Source: Roseimaritima multifibrata (GTDB lineage Bacteria > Planctomycetota > Planctomycetia > Pirellulales > Pirellulaceae). Taken from it: a stretch of 64,000 nucleotides of DNA. The stretch covers positions 3,782,001-3,846,000 of the forward strand of contig NZ_CP036262.1 in the NCBI RefSeq assembly GCF_007741495.1, given 5' to 3'. A program made the position numbers and the translations under genes. Below, in pieces: positions 48,050 through 57,205 of the stretch (its first letter is position 1; each line of letters opens with the position of its first letter). The notes beneath the pieces were generated by a model, which was given only the letters and a program-made list of their open reading frames with translations, was not told where the DNA came from and did no database searches.

Positions 48050-48631
48050 CTAAATTTGCGGCGGAACTTCTTGACCTCGATTCGGTTGCGAGAATGACTG
48101 CTGCCTTTGATCGAACACCGCCAGCACCTCCGTCCGATTCATCGTTTTCCCCAGTTCAAACGCATACTTAACGTCGTTATGAACCATCAAGATGACTCCC
48201 CAAATCAGCAACCCTAAACTTGTCGGCGTGCAGTAGCAGGTGAACAAGCCCAGCGACAATGCACCAAATCCAGTGTATACCCAAAACGGATTTCGGAACT
48301 GGATCGCCTTCCATCCGGCAAGCATTTGCAAGGTTCCAATTAAAAACAGCCCCGACGCAATCACTCCATAAACCCCAACCACCATCCACATCTCTTCATC
48401 GGGCTCAACCTGGGCAATAAGGGCGATCACCGGAAACATCGCGGCGCAAAATCCCAACATGAGCACGATCCCACCGTGAATCATCAATAAAATTCCAAAC
48501 GGCAATACCTGCTGCACAATATTGGAAGGCTGAACGAAGGCCGGGGAGCCGTTGGGCGCATAGGGCTGTGCACTGCTATGCTCGGTTGTGTACGGATTAT
48601 GCGGGGGATTCGATCCGCTGGGATTACTCAT
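48050..48631 (-). CDS. Integral membrane protein of unknown function
   Basis: 193 residues. A ~40-residue Pro/Ser/Asn-rich N-terminus precedes four likely membrane helices (PFGILLMIHGGIVLMLGFCAA, MVVGVYGVIASGLFLIGTLQ, FWVYTGFGALSLGLFTCYC, SLGLLIWGVILMVHNDV). The cytoplasmic tail is Gln-rich. The layout is common among uncharacterised planctomycete proteins. Divergent from uvrA. Confidence 0.75.
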   Translation of the reverse strand: MSNPSGSNPPHNPYTTEHSSAQPYAPNGSPAFVQPSNIVQQVLPFGILLMIHGGIVLMLGFCAAMFPVIALIAQVEPDEEMWMVVGVYGVIASGLFLIGTLQMLAGWKAIQFRNPFWVYTGFGALSLGLFTCYCTPTSLGLLIWGVILMVHNDVKYAFELGKTMNRTEVLAVFDQRQQSFSQPNRGQEVPPQI

Positions 48632-48765
48632 CGATCAGGCCCAAAGAGGGAAAACGGACAACCGTATGGGGATAGAATGACAACTTCCGGTTGTCTTAAC
48701 CAGACCGTCCGTCGATAATTCGGTTTCATTCGCATCATCGAATTATTCCCTTCCGGATACCGATA

Positions 48766-51627
48766 TTGAATTCTGAACCTTCGATCGTCTCCAGCTCCGA
48801 TTCGCGATCCATCCAAGCACGTGGCGTTCGTGTCCACAATCTAAAAGAGGTCGATCTAGACCTTCCGCGAAATCAACTCATCGCGTTCTGCGGTCGCTCG
48901 GGAAGTGGCAAAACCAGTATGGCGCTGGACACTTTATATGCCGAAGGCCAACGCCGGTACATCGAAAGCTTCTCCGCTTACACTCGGCAGTTTCTGCAGC
49001 GCCTGGATAAACCGGATTGCGATTCCATTACCGGTCTCCCACCTGCCATCGCCGTCAGCCGCAGTGGTGCCGCGCGTGGCAATCGTAGCACCGTTGCCAC
49101 TGCGACCGAGGTCGCCGATCACCTCCGATTGTTGTTCGCCAAAATCGCGGGCTTGATCTGCTACCGCTGCCATCAGCCCGTGGTCACGTACGACCCACAA
49201 TCGACCGCAGCAGAAATTGCCAAACTGCCGCCGCGAACTCGAGTGATGTTGGGTTTCCGAATCCAGCTGGACAACCGTGAACATGCTTCGGAAGTCCTCC
49301 TCGGATTGCAGCAACAAGGGTACGTGCGGATCATCCTAAAGGATCGACTGTTTCACCTTGCAGAAGACGACCGCAGCGAAATCGCTAAAGCGATTCCAAA
49401 ATCGGGGATCGAAGGGATCATGATCGTCGACCGGGTCACCAGCGACGGCGATCTCCTCCGCACCAGTGAATCGCTGGAAGCTGCTTTTCAAGCGGGCGAC
49501 AACCAAGCCATCGCCTTGGTGGCAAGTGAAACGCCGCTTCCTGGGTCTTCGGCGGCACTCCAACTAGATGGCCGCCAATGGCTCCGGTTCGATTACTCGT
49601 ATCAACACCGGTGTGATGCCTGCCAAATCGATTACCCACCACCGCAGCCCAGCCTATTCAGTTTCAACAACCCGCTGGGTGCTTGCCCGCTTTGCGAAGG
49701 GTTCGGAGACCAAGTGGATGTCGACATGGGATTAGTAGTTCCCGATCCAACAAAGACCATCCGCGAAGGAGCCATCGCCGTCTGGAACAGCCCTTCCTAC
49801 AACCATGAACTGCACGAACTACTGGAACTGGCCGACGACTACAAAATTCCCGTCGATGTCCCTTATTCCAAACTCTCCAAGAAAGCGATCGCAATCATCC
49901 AAAAGGGAGTCCCCGAACGAGATTTCGGAGGCCTGGATGGATTTTTTGCTTGGCTGGAACGCAAGAAATATAAACTTCACGTTCGGGTCTTCTTGTCACG
50001 ATACCGAAGCTATTCAAAGTGCCGCGAATGCGACGGTCAACGACTCCGGCCCGAAGCTTTAGCATACCGCGTCCAGGGCAAGAACTTTGCCGAATGGACC
50101 GCCCTTCAAGTTGACGCCGCTGCGCAGGCCCTTTCCGAATTGGATTTCCAAGAACAGAAGAAGGCGATCACCGCAGAAATCCTTCGACAGATTGGAAACC
50201 GCTTGGGGTACCTTCAAGACGTCGGGCTGGGATACCTTCAACTAAATCGCACGCTCCGCACGTTGTCCGGCGGCGAATCGCAGCGAGTCGCTTTGACCAG
50301 TGCCCTGGGTAGTAGTTTGGTCAACATGCTCTATGTCTTGGACGAACCAACCGCAGGCCTGCATCCCATCGATGTCGACCGACTGGTCCATTCGATCACT
50401 GCGCTTCGCGAACGCGGTAATACCGTGATCGCCGTGGAACACGACGAAACCCTGATTCGAACCGCGGACTGGGTCGTAGAATTTGGACCGCAAGCAGGCG
50501 TCAGCGGAGGCGAATGCCTGTTCGAAGGAACTCCCCAAGAACTATTGGCCGACGCCGACAGTCTGACGGCAGACTATTTGACCGGACGCCGCGGCTACGT
50601 CCCCGATGAATCGACTCGGCGGTCCGCAAAGGGATCGATCACATTAAAGGGAGCAAAGGGGCACAACCTGCAAAACATCGATGTCACTTTCCCACTGGGG
50701 GTCCTCTGCTTGGTCACCGGAGTCTCTGGCAGTGGAAAAAGTTCGCTGGTGCACGACACACTTTACGGAGCCCTCTGTCGCAAGAAACAAAAGAAAGTTC
50801 CCGAAACTCTGGAGTACAGCGATGTCGTAGGTGCTGGGCAAATCGATGATGTCGTCCTGATCGATCAAGCACCGATCAGCCGCAGTGCTCGCAGCATTCC
50901 GGTCACCTATGTCAAAGCGTTTGATCCAATTCGAACCGTTTTTGCGGAAACCGTTGAAGCCCGGACGCGGAATTTTGCCGCCGGGCACTTTAGTTTTAAT
51001 AGTGATGCAGGCCGCTGCCCGCGTTGTGAAGGGGACGGAGTTCTGCAAATCGACATGCAATTTTTGGCGGACATATCGGTGGTCTGTCCCGATTGCCAGG
51101 GGACACGGTATCGACGCGAAGTCCTGCAGGTCCGCTACCGTGATCGCACCATTGCCGAAGTCTTGGCGATGACCGTCCGATCCGCTCATTCCTTTTTTCG
51201 CGGACAACCAAAAGTCCAAGCGAAACTGCAACGTCTGATCGATGTCGGACTCGGATACATCGGTCTAGGACAGCGGGCTACCACGTTATCGTCCGGCGAA
51301 GCCCAACGTCTGAAACTGGCCGCCTTCCTGACCGGAGCCCGACGGCGGCGAACGCTATTTCTGTTGGACGAACCAACGACCGGTTTGCACTTCGCCGACA
51401 TCGTCCAGTTGCAAGATTGTTTCGCGGCACTCCTTGAAGATGGGCACTCACTGGTGATTGTCGAACACAACGTTCAGCTGATGCTGGGGGCAGACCATAT
51501 CATTGATCTGGGCCCTGGGGCCGCAGCACAAGGGGGTAGGGTGGTCGCATCGGGAACCCCTGAACAAATATCCAAGGTGACCGAATCGGGAACAGGGCAA
51601 GTTCTTGCGGCTTCTTTTAAGTCTTGA
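48766..51627 (+). CDS. uvrA: UvrA-type excinuclease ABC ATPase, divergent
   Basis: 953 residues with a TTG start; no ATG fits. Two ABC ATPase halves are present: Walker A GRSGSGKTS (~43) with LSGGESQR (~498), and GVSGSGKSS (~654) with LSSGEAQRLK (~840). Zinc modules are CDACQ...CPLCEG, CRECDGQRL and CPRCEGDG...CPDCQGT. The UvrB-binding region after LLFAKIAG seems present. The canonical AISIDQK segment of the first half is AIAVSRS, and several other blocks deviate, so this may be a UvrA paralogue rather than the housekeeping copy. UvrA finds bulky DNA lesions. Confidence 0.85.
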   Translation: MNSEPSIVSSSDSRSIQARGVRVHNLKEVDLDLPRNQLIAFCGRSGSGKTSMALDTLYAEGQRRYIESFSAYTRQFLQRLDKPDCDSITGLPPAIAVSRSGAARGNRSTVATATEVADHLRLLFAKIAGLICYRCHQPVVTYDPQSTAAEIAKLPPRTRVMLGFRIQLDNREHASEVLLGLQQQGYVRIILKDRLFHLAEDDRSEIAKAIPKSGIEGIMIVDRVTSDGDLLRTSESLEAAFQAGDNQAIALVASETPLPGSSAALQLDGRQWLRFDYSYQHRCDACQIDYPPPQPSLFSFNNPLGACPLCEGFGDQVDVDMGLVVPDPTKTIREGAIAVWNSPSYNHELHELLELADDYKIPVDVPYSKLSKKAIAIIQKGVPERDFGGLDGFFAWLERKKYKLHVRVFLSRYRSYSKCRECDGQRLRPEALAYRVQGKNFAEWTALQVDAAAQALSELDFQEQKKAITAEILRQIGNRLGYLQDVGLGYLQLNRTLRTLSGGESQRVALTSALGSSLVNMLYVLDEPTAGLHPIDVDRLVHSITALRERGNTVIAVEHDETLIRTADWVVEFGPQAGVSGGECLFEGTPQELLADADSLTADYLTGRRGYVPDESTRRSAKGSITLKGAKGHNLQNIDVTFPLGVLCLVTGVSGSGKSSLVHDTLYGALCRKKQKKVPETLEYSDVVGAGQIDDVVLIDQAPISRSARSIPVTYVKAFDPIRTVFAETVEARTRNFAAGHFSFNSDAGRCPRCEGDGVLQIDMQFLADISVVCPDCQGTRYRREVLQVRYRDRTIAEVLAMTVRSAHSFFRGQPKVQAKLQRLIDVGLGYIGLGQRATTLSSGEAQRLKLAAFLTGARRRRTLFLLDEPTTGLHFADIVQLQDCFAALLEDGHSLVIVEHNVQLMLGADHIIDLGPGAAAQGGRVVASGTPEQISKVTESGTGQVLAASFKS

Positions 51628-51734
51628 TGAAGTCTGCCCGTTTTTCCCCTAAGCGTTTCGCGGTCTGCTAAATTGGTCTCCCCACTGGTTTTGCCAGGGA
51701 AGCCCTCACCTTGTTTTCTGCGAGATCCCACCCG

Positions 51735-52991
51735 ATGAAGAAGTCACTTCCCCTGCCCCTTTTTCTTCTGTTGACAGCGACGGCACTTTTGCCCGCAACC
51801 TTCGCCCGCGGCGAAGAAAACGACCCGCCGGCTCGTTGGTGGAAAGGAAACATCCACACCCATTCATTATGGAGCGACGGAAATGATTTCCCGGAAATGA
51901 TCGCCGACTGGTACCGCCAGCAAGACTACAACTTCCTCGCTCTTACCGATCACAACGTACTGGCTGAGGGGCAGCGTTGGATGCCGTTTGACAAAATTGT
52001 CGCCCGAAGTGACGCGGAGATTTTAGACCGTTACCAAAACCGTTTTGGCGACAGTTGGGTAGAAACCCGCGGCGAAGCAGGAACTCCCAAATTCGAAGTC
52101 CGTTTAAAGCCACTGGACGAATTCCGCTCACAGCTTGAAACCCACAAGAAATTTATCCTCATCCCTGCGGAAGAAATCAGCGACGGCGCCGAGGGCAAAC
52201 CGGTTCATATCAATGCGACCAATATCGCCGAAGCGATCCCGCCTGCTGGTGGTGATACCGTTCGCGAAGTGATGCAGAACAACCTGCGAGCCATCTTGGC
52301 GCATGAAAAATCGCATGGTCGTCACGTCCTGCCTCACATCAATCATCCAAACTTTCACTACGCAATCACCGCCGATGATCTGGCGGCTGTCGTGTCGGAA
52401 CGTTTTTTCGAAGTCTACAACGGACATCCAGGCGTTCACCACGAAGGCGACGAAGATCACCCTAGCATCGAACGAATGTGGGACCTTGCAAACGCGATCC
52501 GCCGAACAAACCTAAACGTCCCACCGTTGATGGGACTGGGAACCGACGACAGCCACAACTACAACGGCCACAAAGGTGCTAGTCCTGGACGTGGTTGGGT
52601 TATGGTGCGAAGCAAGTACCTCTCACCTGAGCATTTGATCAAAGCGATGAAGGCGGGCGATTTCTACGCCAGCAGTGGCGTGACGCTTAAAGAATTAGAT
52701 TACGCTGCCGATACGAAAACGCTCTCTCTGGAAATCGCCCCACAAGAAGGTGCAACTTACAAGACCCAATTCATCGGGACTTTAAAACCAACCGAGAACG
52801 AGACTCCCGCAGACGCCGAAAAGCGAGTTGGCAAGGTGCTGAAAACGGCTGAAGGTCTGAACGCTAGTTACAAACTGACCGGCGATGAACTGTACGTCCG
52901 AGCCGTCGTCACCAGCGACCAAGCTCCCGTCAACCCTTCCTTCAAAAACCAAAAGCAACAAGTCTGGACGCAACCCATTGGTTGGGAATAG
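51735..52991 (+). CDS. Secreted PHP-domain metal-dependent phosphoesterase-like protein
   Basis: About 418 residues from ATG 51735, directly before a signal peptide (MKKSLPLPLFLLLTATALLP). The PHP metal motifs are visible: NIHTHSLWSDGND near residue 45, LALTDHNVL, an EEIS acid, HINHPNFHYAI and GTDDSHNY. These fit the PHP/DNA-polymerase-X-like metallo-hydrolase fold. The C-terminal ~130 residues look beta-rich and may be a separate module. The natural substrate is unknown. It is 107 bp after uvrA with no clear functional link. Confidence 0.82.
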   Translation: MKKSLPLPLFLLLTATALLPATFARGEENDPPARWWKGNIHTHSLWSDGNDFPEMIADWYRQQDYNFLALTDHNVLAEGQRWMPFDKIVARSDAEILDRYQNRFGDSWVETRGEAGTPKFEVRLKPLDEFRSQLETHKKFILIPAEEISDGAEGKPVHINATNIAEAIPPAGGDTVREVMQNNLRAILAHEKSHGRHVLPHINHPNFHYAITADDLAAVVSERFFEVYNGHPGVHHEGDEDHPSIERMWDLANAIRRTNLNVPPLMGLGTDDSHNYNGHKGASPGRGWVMVRSKYLSPEHLIKAMKAGDFYASSGVTLKELDYAADTKTLSLEIAPQEGATYKTQFIGTLKPTENETPADAEKRVGKVLKTAEGLNASYKLTGDELYVRAVVTSDQAPVNPSFKNQKQQVWTQPIGWE

Positions 52992-53181
52992 GCTCCCTGT
53001 TGCAGGTTTTAATTTGGCTTAGTTCGCTCCTAAATTCACGCTCGCCCCAATCCGAAGCAAATGGTGTTTGCTTTGGATTGCGGGAGACGCGTGGACGTCG
53101 CTGTCGATCGTTTTCGTCGCTGCCGATCTACTGATTGTCGCCTTTCGCTCGGGACGTGAAAGAACGCTCACTTCAAGCTAC
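52992..53181. repeat. Intergenic region with a solitary terminal-repeat half-site
   Basis: No gene seen. TTTCGCTCGGGACGTGAAA at 53143-53161 is the same 19-mer that forms the end of the adjacent element: nearly repeated at 53182-53200 and inverted at 53423-53441. It is probably the remnant of another copy. Confidence 0.6.
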
Positions 53182-53441
53182 TTTCGCTGGGGACGTGAAA
53201 TTTACAAATGAAGGGTTTGCAGCAGGTGACGAGTCTAGCTGGGGCCGAGTGAACACATAGCCCGGAGGGCGGCAGATACTTGCCGGCGGCGTCAGCCGCC
53301 GGAGTGGGGATCGCGAAAAGGAAAGCCCAGCGGGCGACAGAACCATCCTTGTCTGTCGCCCGCTGGGCTAAAAGCACTGCACTCAGACTCAGATCGGCAG
53401 GGTTGAAATCGTCACCTATAAGTTTCACGTCCCGAGCGAAA
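53182..53441. mobile_element. TIR element (family copy 4) carrying the 31-kb palindrome module
   Basis: The ends are TTTCGCTGGGGACGTGAAAT at 53182 and, complemented, TTTCGCTCGGGACGTGAAAC at 53441, with further similarity inside. The segment 53240-53369 is an inverted partial copy of the repeat at 31071-31378, including the AGCCCGGAGGGCGGCAG arm, a GGCGGC/GCCGCC stem and the GCCCAGCGGGCGACAG hairpin. If the element proper starts at GGGACGTG, it sits inside the palindrome TTTCGCT-G-AGCGAAA with a 1-bp duplication. No coding sequence. Confidence 0.65.
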
Positions 53442-53547
53442 AGCTACACCTTAAATCGACTACCCGTTTTACGACGGGATGCGAATGGAGTGCAGAGTAG
53501 AAGAACAGGGCTTCAGGCTAACAGCCCAACCTACGTATCGCAGTTCT

Positions 53548-55553
53548 CTAATCCAGGGGCGCGACGCTGATGCGATGGAATCGGTATCGGCAATCGGAGG
53601 CACCAACGGAAAGCTTGCTGTTGTCTCGCGTGTTCCAATAATCGCTCGGGATGTGCGATATATAAGTTGACGGTTTGACAGCAGCTGGCACCTGCCCAGA
53701 CATCCAAGCGCCACGTCCCCTCGTCGGTTTACCCGACAGGAACGCAAGATTTGAAATTAGAGGTGGTTGTCCCCACGGTTTTCGCTTCCCGTTCGGATTG
53801 CCGCTGAAAGCGGCAATCCGAACGGGAGGCGTTTTTCTAGAGCCATGCGAACTAATTTCAAATCTTGGCTTCATGCCAGGCAAGCTGGCATGGGGCCTTT
53901 TCTCCCTGCCACACTCACTACTTATTTATCGCACAACCCCAGCGATTGACGATCTGCAGCTCCCTCCCATGTGAGGATTCGTTGCCCAGCCACGTCAACG
54001 TGTAGACTATCTTTTCGCACGGTCACAATCACCTGCGACAGCCGCCCCTGTTTAAAAACACTCCCCGATACGGTTGTCCGGTTTCCAACGTTCTGCCCAT
54101 CGACATTTTCTAGATCGCTGCGGACTTGGTCTCCGGTAACATACTGCAGCAATGCCGCCACGCGGTTGCCTTCAACATTCTGACCTAGAAGCAGTCCTTG
54201 CGGTGGATCGATCGGCTCCACGATAAGGCAAAGGCGATCGTCACCTTTTGGTTCGTAGGGCAATTCGATCCTGGCCCCGAAGGCCTTCGGACTTTGCAAA
54301 CGTCCATCGTTGAGCGACCACTCTCCGACCTTCCAATCCGTTTTAGGCTGAACTTGTTTCAGCAGATCGATCTCTTCAACACGCTACGGAGACGCGACGG
54401 CAGAGAGAGTTCCTGTATCATTGTTTTCTGGCCGAAGGTCGATCGACAAATTCGCCGGAAGCGGAGCTTGCTCAGGATCGCTGCGAACCTGAAAATAGCC
54501 CCACAGTTCCGCGGTCTCTCCGGTTTCTAACACGACGTCGATTCGATAACTAACAGGAGTCAGGCGGTCAAAGCTCCCCAGCCGAACCTTCGCAGGGGTA
54601 CCTTCGCTTGCCACTTGCTGACATTCGACCCACGCCCCGTCGATCGCGGTCTGAAGACGAACCCGCACCGATTTCACATCGACGTCAGCGGGCCAATTCA
54701 GATCCAGCTGCACCTCCTGCCCAGGCTTGGGGACCATCGGATTTGGCAACGCGGTGAAGCTGGAAAAAAGAACCTCCTGGAGATCGGGGTCAGTCTCCAC
54801 GGGATGCCACCCCATGCGTGACTTCTGCTCTTTGTCCAGCGAGGATTCATTGATCCAGCCACGGTACTGCCCCTGACTCATCACCGACCCGTTCCCCGGT
54901 TCTGGATGAGGAAGCCCTACAGTGTGTCCGCATCCTTCGTGATAGACAACACAATCACTGCCGCGGCAAGGGACTCGCCAACCATCACCGCTAACCAATC
55001 CCCAGCCCACCCCTCGACGGGCCAAGTAGGTCGCTCGTGATCCACCCGCTGCGGCGCCAGGGAAGTGTTGCCCCCTGTTCAAGTTCCCATCCATGACCCA
55101 GCCCTTTTCGCCATCCGGTTTCAACCGATAGAAATCATCCAGGGGTTGCCAATTGATATCGCTTAGCACCAACAGAATCCGGAAATGACCGTTCTGATCC
55201 TTCACAAATTTCAATCCTGCATCGACTTCCCCCAAAGTCCGAAAGAAGATCGCATTGGCATCCCCTTCTCTGAGACTGGAGGTCTGTGCAGCGGAAACAA
55301 ACGGTTCGGGATGAACATGAGTCTTCATGGTCGACTGATCCCCGAACTCACGTTTATGGAACTGTTCGATCCGGTTACAGAAATAGTCGACGCGATCTCG
55401 CCAATCCGGAAGCGGCGTCCGATCTTCGGGCACAAAATAGACGACCGTTACATCGATATTCTCGGTCGAATGTTTCCCATCCCACGTCGTGGTACTCCCC
55501 TTCGCGATCGGAGCAAACAACAGCGTCAACAAAAGTGCAAAGTGAAATTTCAT
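53548..55553 (-). pseudogene. Broken secreted metzincin-like metalloprotease gene with C-terminal beta domain
   Basis: A signal peptide (MKFHFALLLTLLFAPIAKG) starts a 389-codon frame with the zinc site HEGCGHTVGLPH (205-216) and a Met-turn NGSVMS, the HExxHxxGxxH metzincin signature. The frame stops at a TAG (54384-54386), but the same frame continues for 153 codons as a beta-rich domain (AFGARIELPYEP, LENVDGQNVGNRTTV) until TAA at 53922. Its natural end, SDYWNTRDNSKL...DCRYRFHRI, lies at 53548-53646, beyond a 292-bp inserted element. Deleting the element restores ...QSLSDYW in frame. The remaining TAG could be a second lesion or allow readthrough; the 389-residue product alone might still be made. 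Confidence 0.82.
53648..53939. mobile_element. 292-bp TIR element (family copy 3) inserted in the protease gene
   Basis: The terminal repeats GGGATGTGCGATATATAAGT and, complemented, GGGTTGTGCGATAAATAAGT match at 18 of 20 positions. Inside lies a second perfect inverted repeat, CAAGATTTGAAATTAG (53745-53760) with its complement (53852-53867). Within that is an 18-bp perfect hairpin starting CCCGTTCGGATTGCCGCT (53788-53805 with 53809-53826, loop GAA). The flanks AATCGCT-C and C-AGCGATT form a palindrome with one duplicated base. No ORF of note; non-autonomous. Confidence 0.8.
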
Positions 55554-55640
55554 GTTCGGCGCCGAGTGCTTCCAATGGTCGTAGTGACAGACGATGAACG
55601 GGCATTCTACGGTTTCGCTATCGACTGAGAACCGGCTTTG

Positions 55641-57032
55641 CTATTCAGCGAACTGCAATAACCGCTGCCCCTCCGCTGGCATCGCTTGAATCGCGGCGGA
55701 CAACTTGGCTTTGGCCTGCCGTGCCGCTCGCCTTCCTTCGAAGTCAGTGATCGGAGTTTTCTCTTTGGGATCGTTCTTGACATCGAAGAACCGTCCGTCT
55801 CCGTACAGCTTCCACCGCTGATCCCGTGCAAACCGCACCGGTTCAGACTTTTCAGGCCGAGGACAGTAGTAACAGTAAACCGACTGACGAGGCTTACCAG
55901 GTTCACCCATCAACTGTGGCCAAAAACTATACCCGTCTGCTCCAGCGAGTTGCGGACGGCCGGATAAATCGAGCAAGGTCGGCAAGAAATCCGAGAAATC
56001 GACAAGGTCCTCGTTCACGACGTTGGCGGCGATCTTATTGGGCCAATAGGCAACGAGGGGCTCGCGAGTCCCCGCGTCGGTCGTCTTTCCTTTTCCACCC
56101 CGAAAAGATTTCCCGAGATACTCCGACTGAATCGCAGTGTGCGTACCATTGTCGGCGGTAAACAAGATGACCGTATTGTCAGCCACCCCCAACGCTTCGG
56201 TCTTCTTGACAATGCGGCCGACCAGCTTGTCCATATAAGCGACCATGTCCACGAAATTCTTTTTCTTCCCTTTCGCGTTTCGGCTCTCGGAATCGGGTGT
56301 CGGTTCAAAGGGATTGTGGACCAGAATCATCGGATAATAAACAAAGAACGGTTGCTTAGAGGCTTTGGTATGCGATTCCATAAAATCGACGATGAAGTCG
56401 GTTGCCTTGTCCGGACCATAATCGTCCTTTCCGTAGGTGATCGTTTTCCCGTCCACATTCAACGTCGGTTGCCAGTAGCGATCTCCCAGCTGATCGACTT
56501 GCCATAAACAGAATCGGTCGAATCCCGCCTCGGCAGGCCACGTCCCCTTCAACTGAAATTGTTTGCTGTAGTGGTTCGCCCCCAGCAACTGCCACTTGCC
56601 AGCGACCAACGTTCGGTACCCCGCTTCCTGCATGTGATGACCGATGGTCTTTTGATCGCGATTCAGGATTGAAAACCCCGAATAGTTTCGCACGTTAGAA
56701 AGCCCCGTCATGATTTTGACTCGGCTGGGCGTACACAAAGGCTGAGAGTAGCAATGCTCGAATCGCATTCCCTCCTTCGCCAAACGGTCGATATTCGGCG
56801 TCCGATATTGCTCGCTGCCGTAACAGCCAAAGCACTCACGGCCGATATCGTCAGCCATGATCAGAATCACATTAGGGGGTGAAACTTCCTCAGCCACAAG
56901 ACGCGATACACCGACCAACGGAACCGCCACGACGACCGACACCGGAACAACCACCGACGTCCAGCGAGCCAGCAGACAGAAAACACCAACACAACAGCGA
57001 CCGAGCAAAGCAGCAAAATCGAACGGAAACAT
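55641..57032 (-). CDS. Secreted arylsulfatase-type sulfatase
   Basis: 463 residues with a long hydrophobic N-terminus acting as signal peptide (ends near VSRLVAEE). The sulfatase signature is CTPSRVKIMTG, where the Cys becomes formylglycine. Metal and substrate residues are seen in NVILIMADDIGRECFGCYG, VAGKWQLLG, VILFTADNGTH and SFRGGKGKTTDAGTREPL. Planctomycetes encode many such enzymes for sulfated polysaccharides; the specific substrate cannot be told. It lies 87 bp after the broken protease gene's start, on the same strand. Confidence 0.93.
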   Translation of the reverse strand: MFPFDFAALLGRCCVGVFCLLARWTSVVVPVSVVVAVPLVGVSRLVAEEVSPPNVILIMADDIGRECFGCYGSEQYRTPNIDRLAKEGMRFEHCYSQPLCTPSRVKIMTGLSNVRNYSGFSILNRDQKTIGHHMQEAGYRTLVAGKWQLLGANHYSKQFQLKGTWPAEAGFDRFCLWQVDQLGDRYWQPTLNVDGKTITYGKDDYGPDKATDFIVDFMESHTKASKQPFFVYYPMILVHNPFEPTPDSESRNAKGKKKNFVDMVAYMDKLVGRIVKKTEALGVADNTVILFTADNGTHTAIQSEYLGKSFRGGKGKTTDAGTREPLVAYWPNKIAANVVNEDLVDFSDFLPTLLDLSGRPQLAGADGYSFWPQLMGEPGKPRQSVYCYYCPRPEKSEPVRFARDQRWKLYGDGRFFDVKNDPKEKTPITDFEGRRAARQAKAKLSAAIQAMPAEGQRLLQFAE

Positions 57033-57205
57033 TTTGAAACCTCAGAGCATCCGCACCAGCAAGAAGCAAAGAGCGAAAAGGGCGATGCAAGTTAGACGAA
57101 CGGGGGCAGAGCCTATGATAACCCGCCGCCGGCCACACATGCGATTCGCCCATGTCTCCGAAGGAGAAAACGTGTCGCCCCAACAATGGGCTATTCCTGC
57201 TGCCC

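Noticed and set aside
54384-54386. Programmed stop-codon recoding (pyrrolysine) at the TAG
   Set aside because: The gene is also broken by an element, so decay is the simpler explanation; no pyl genes are seen.
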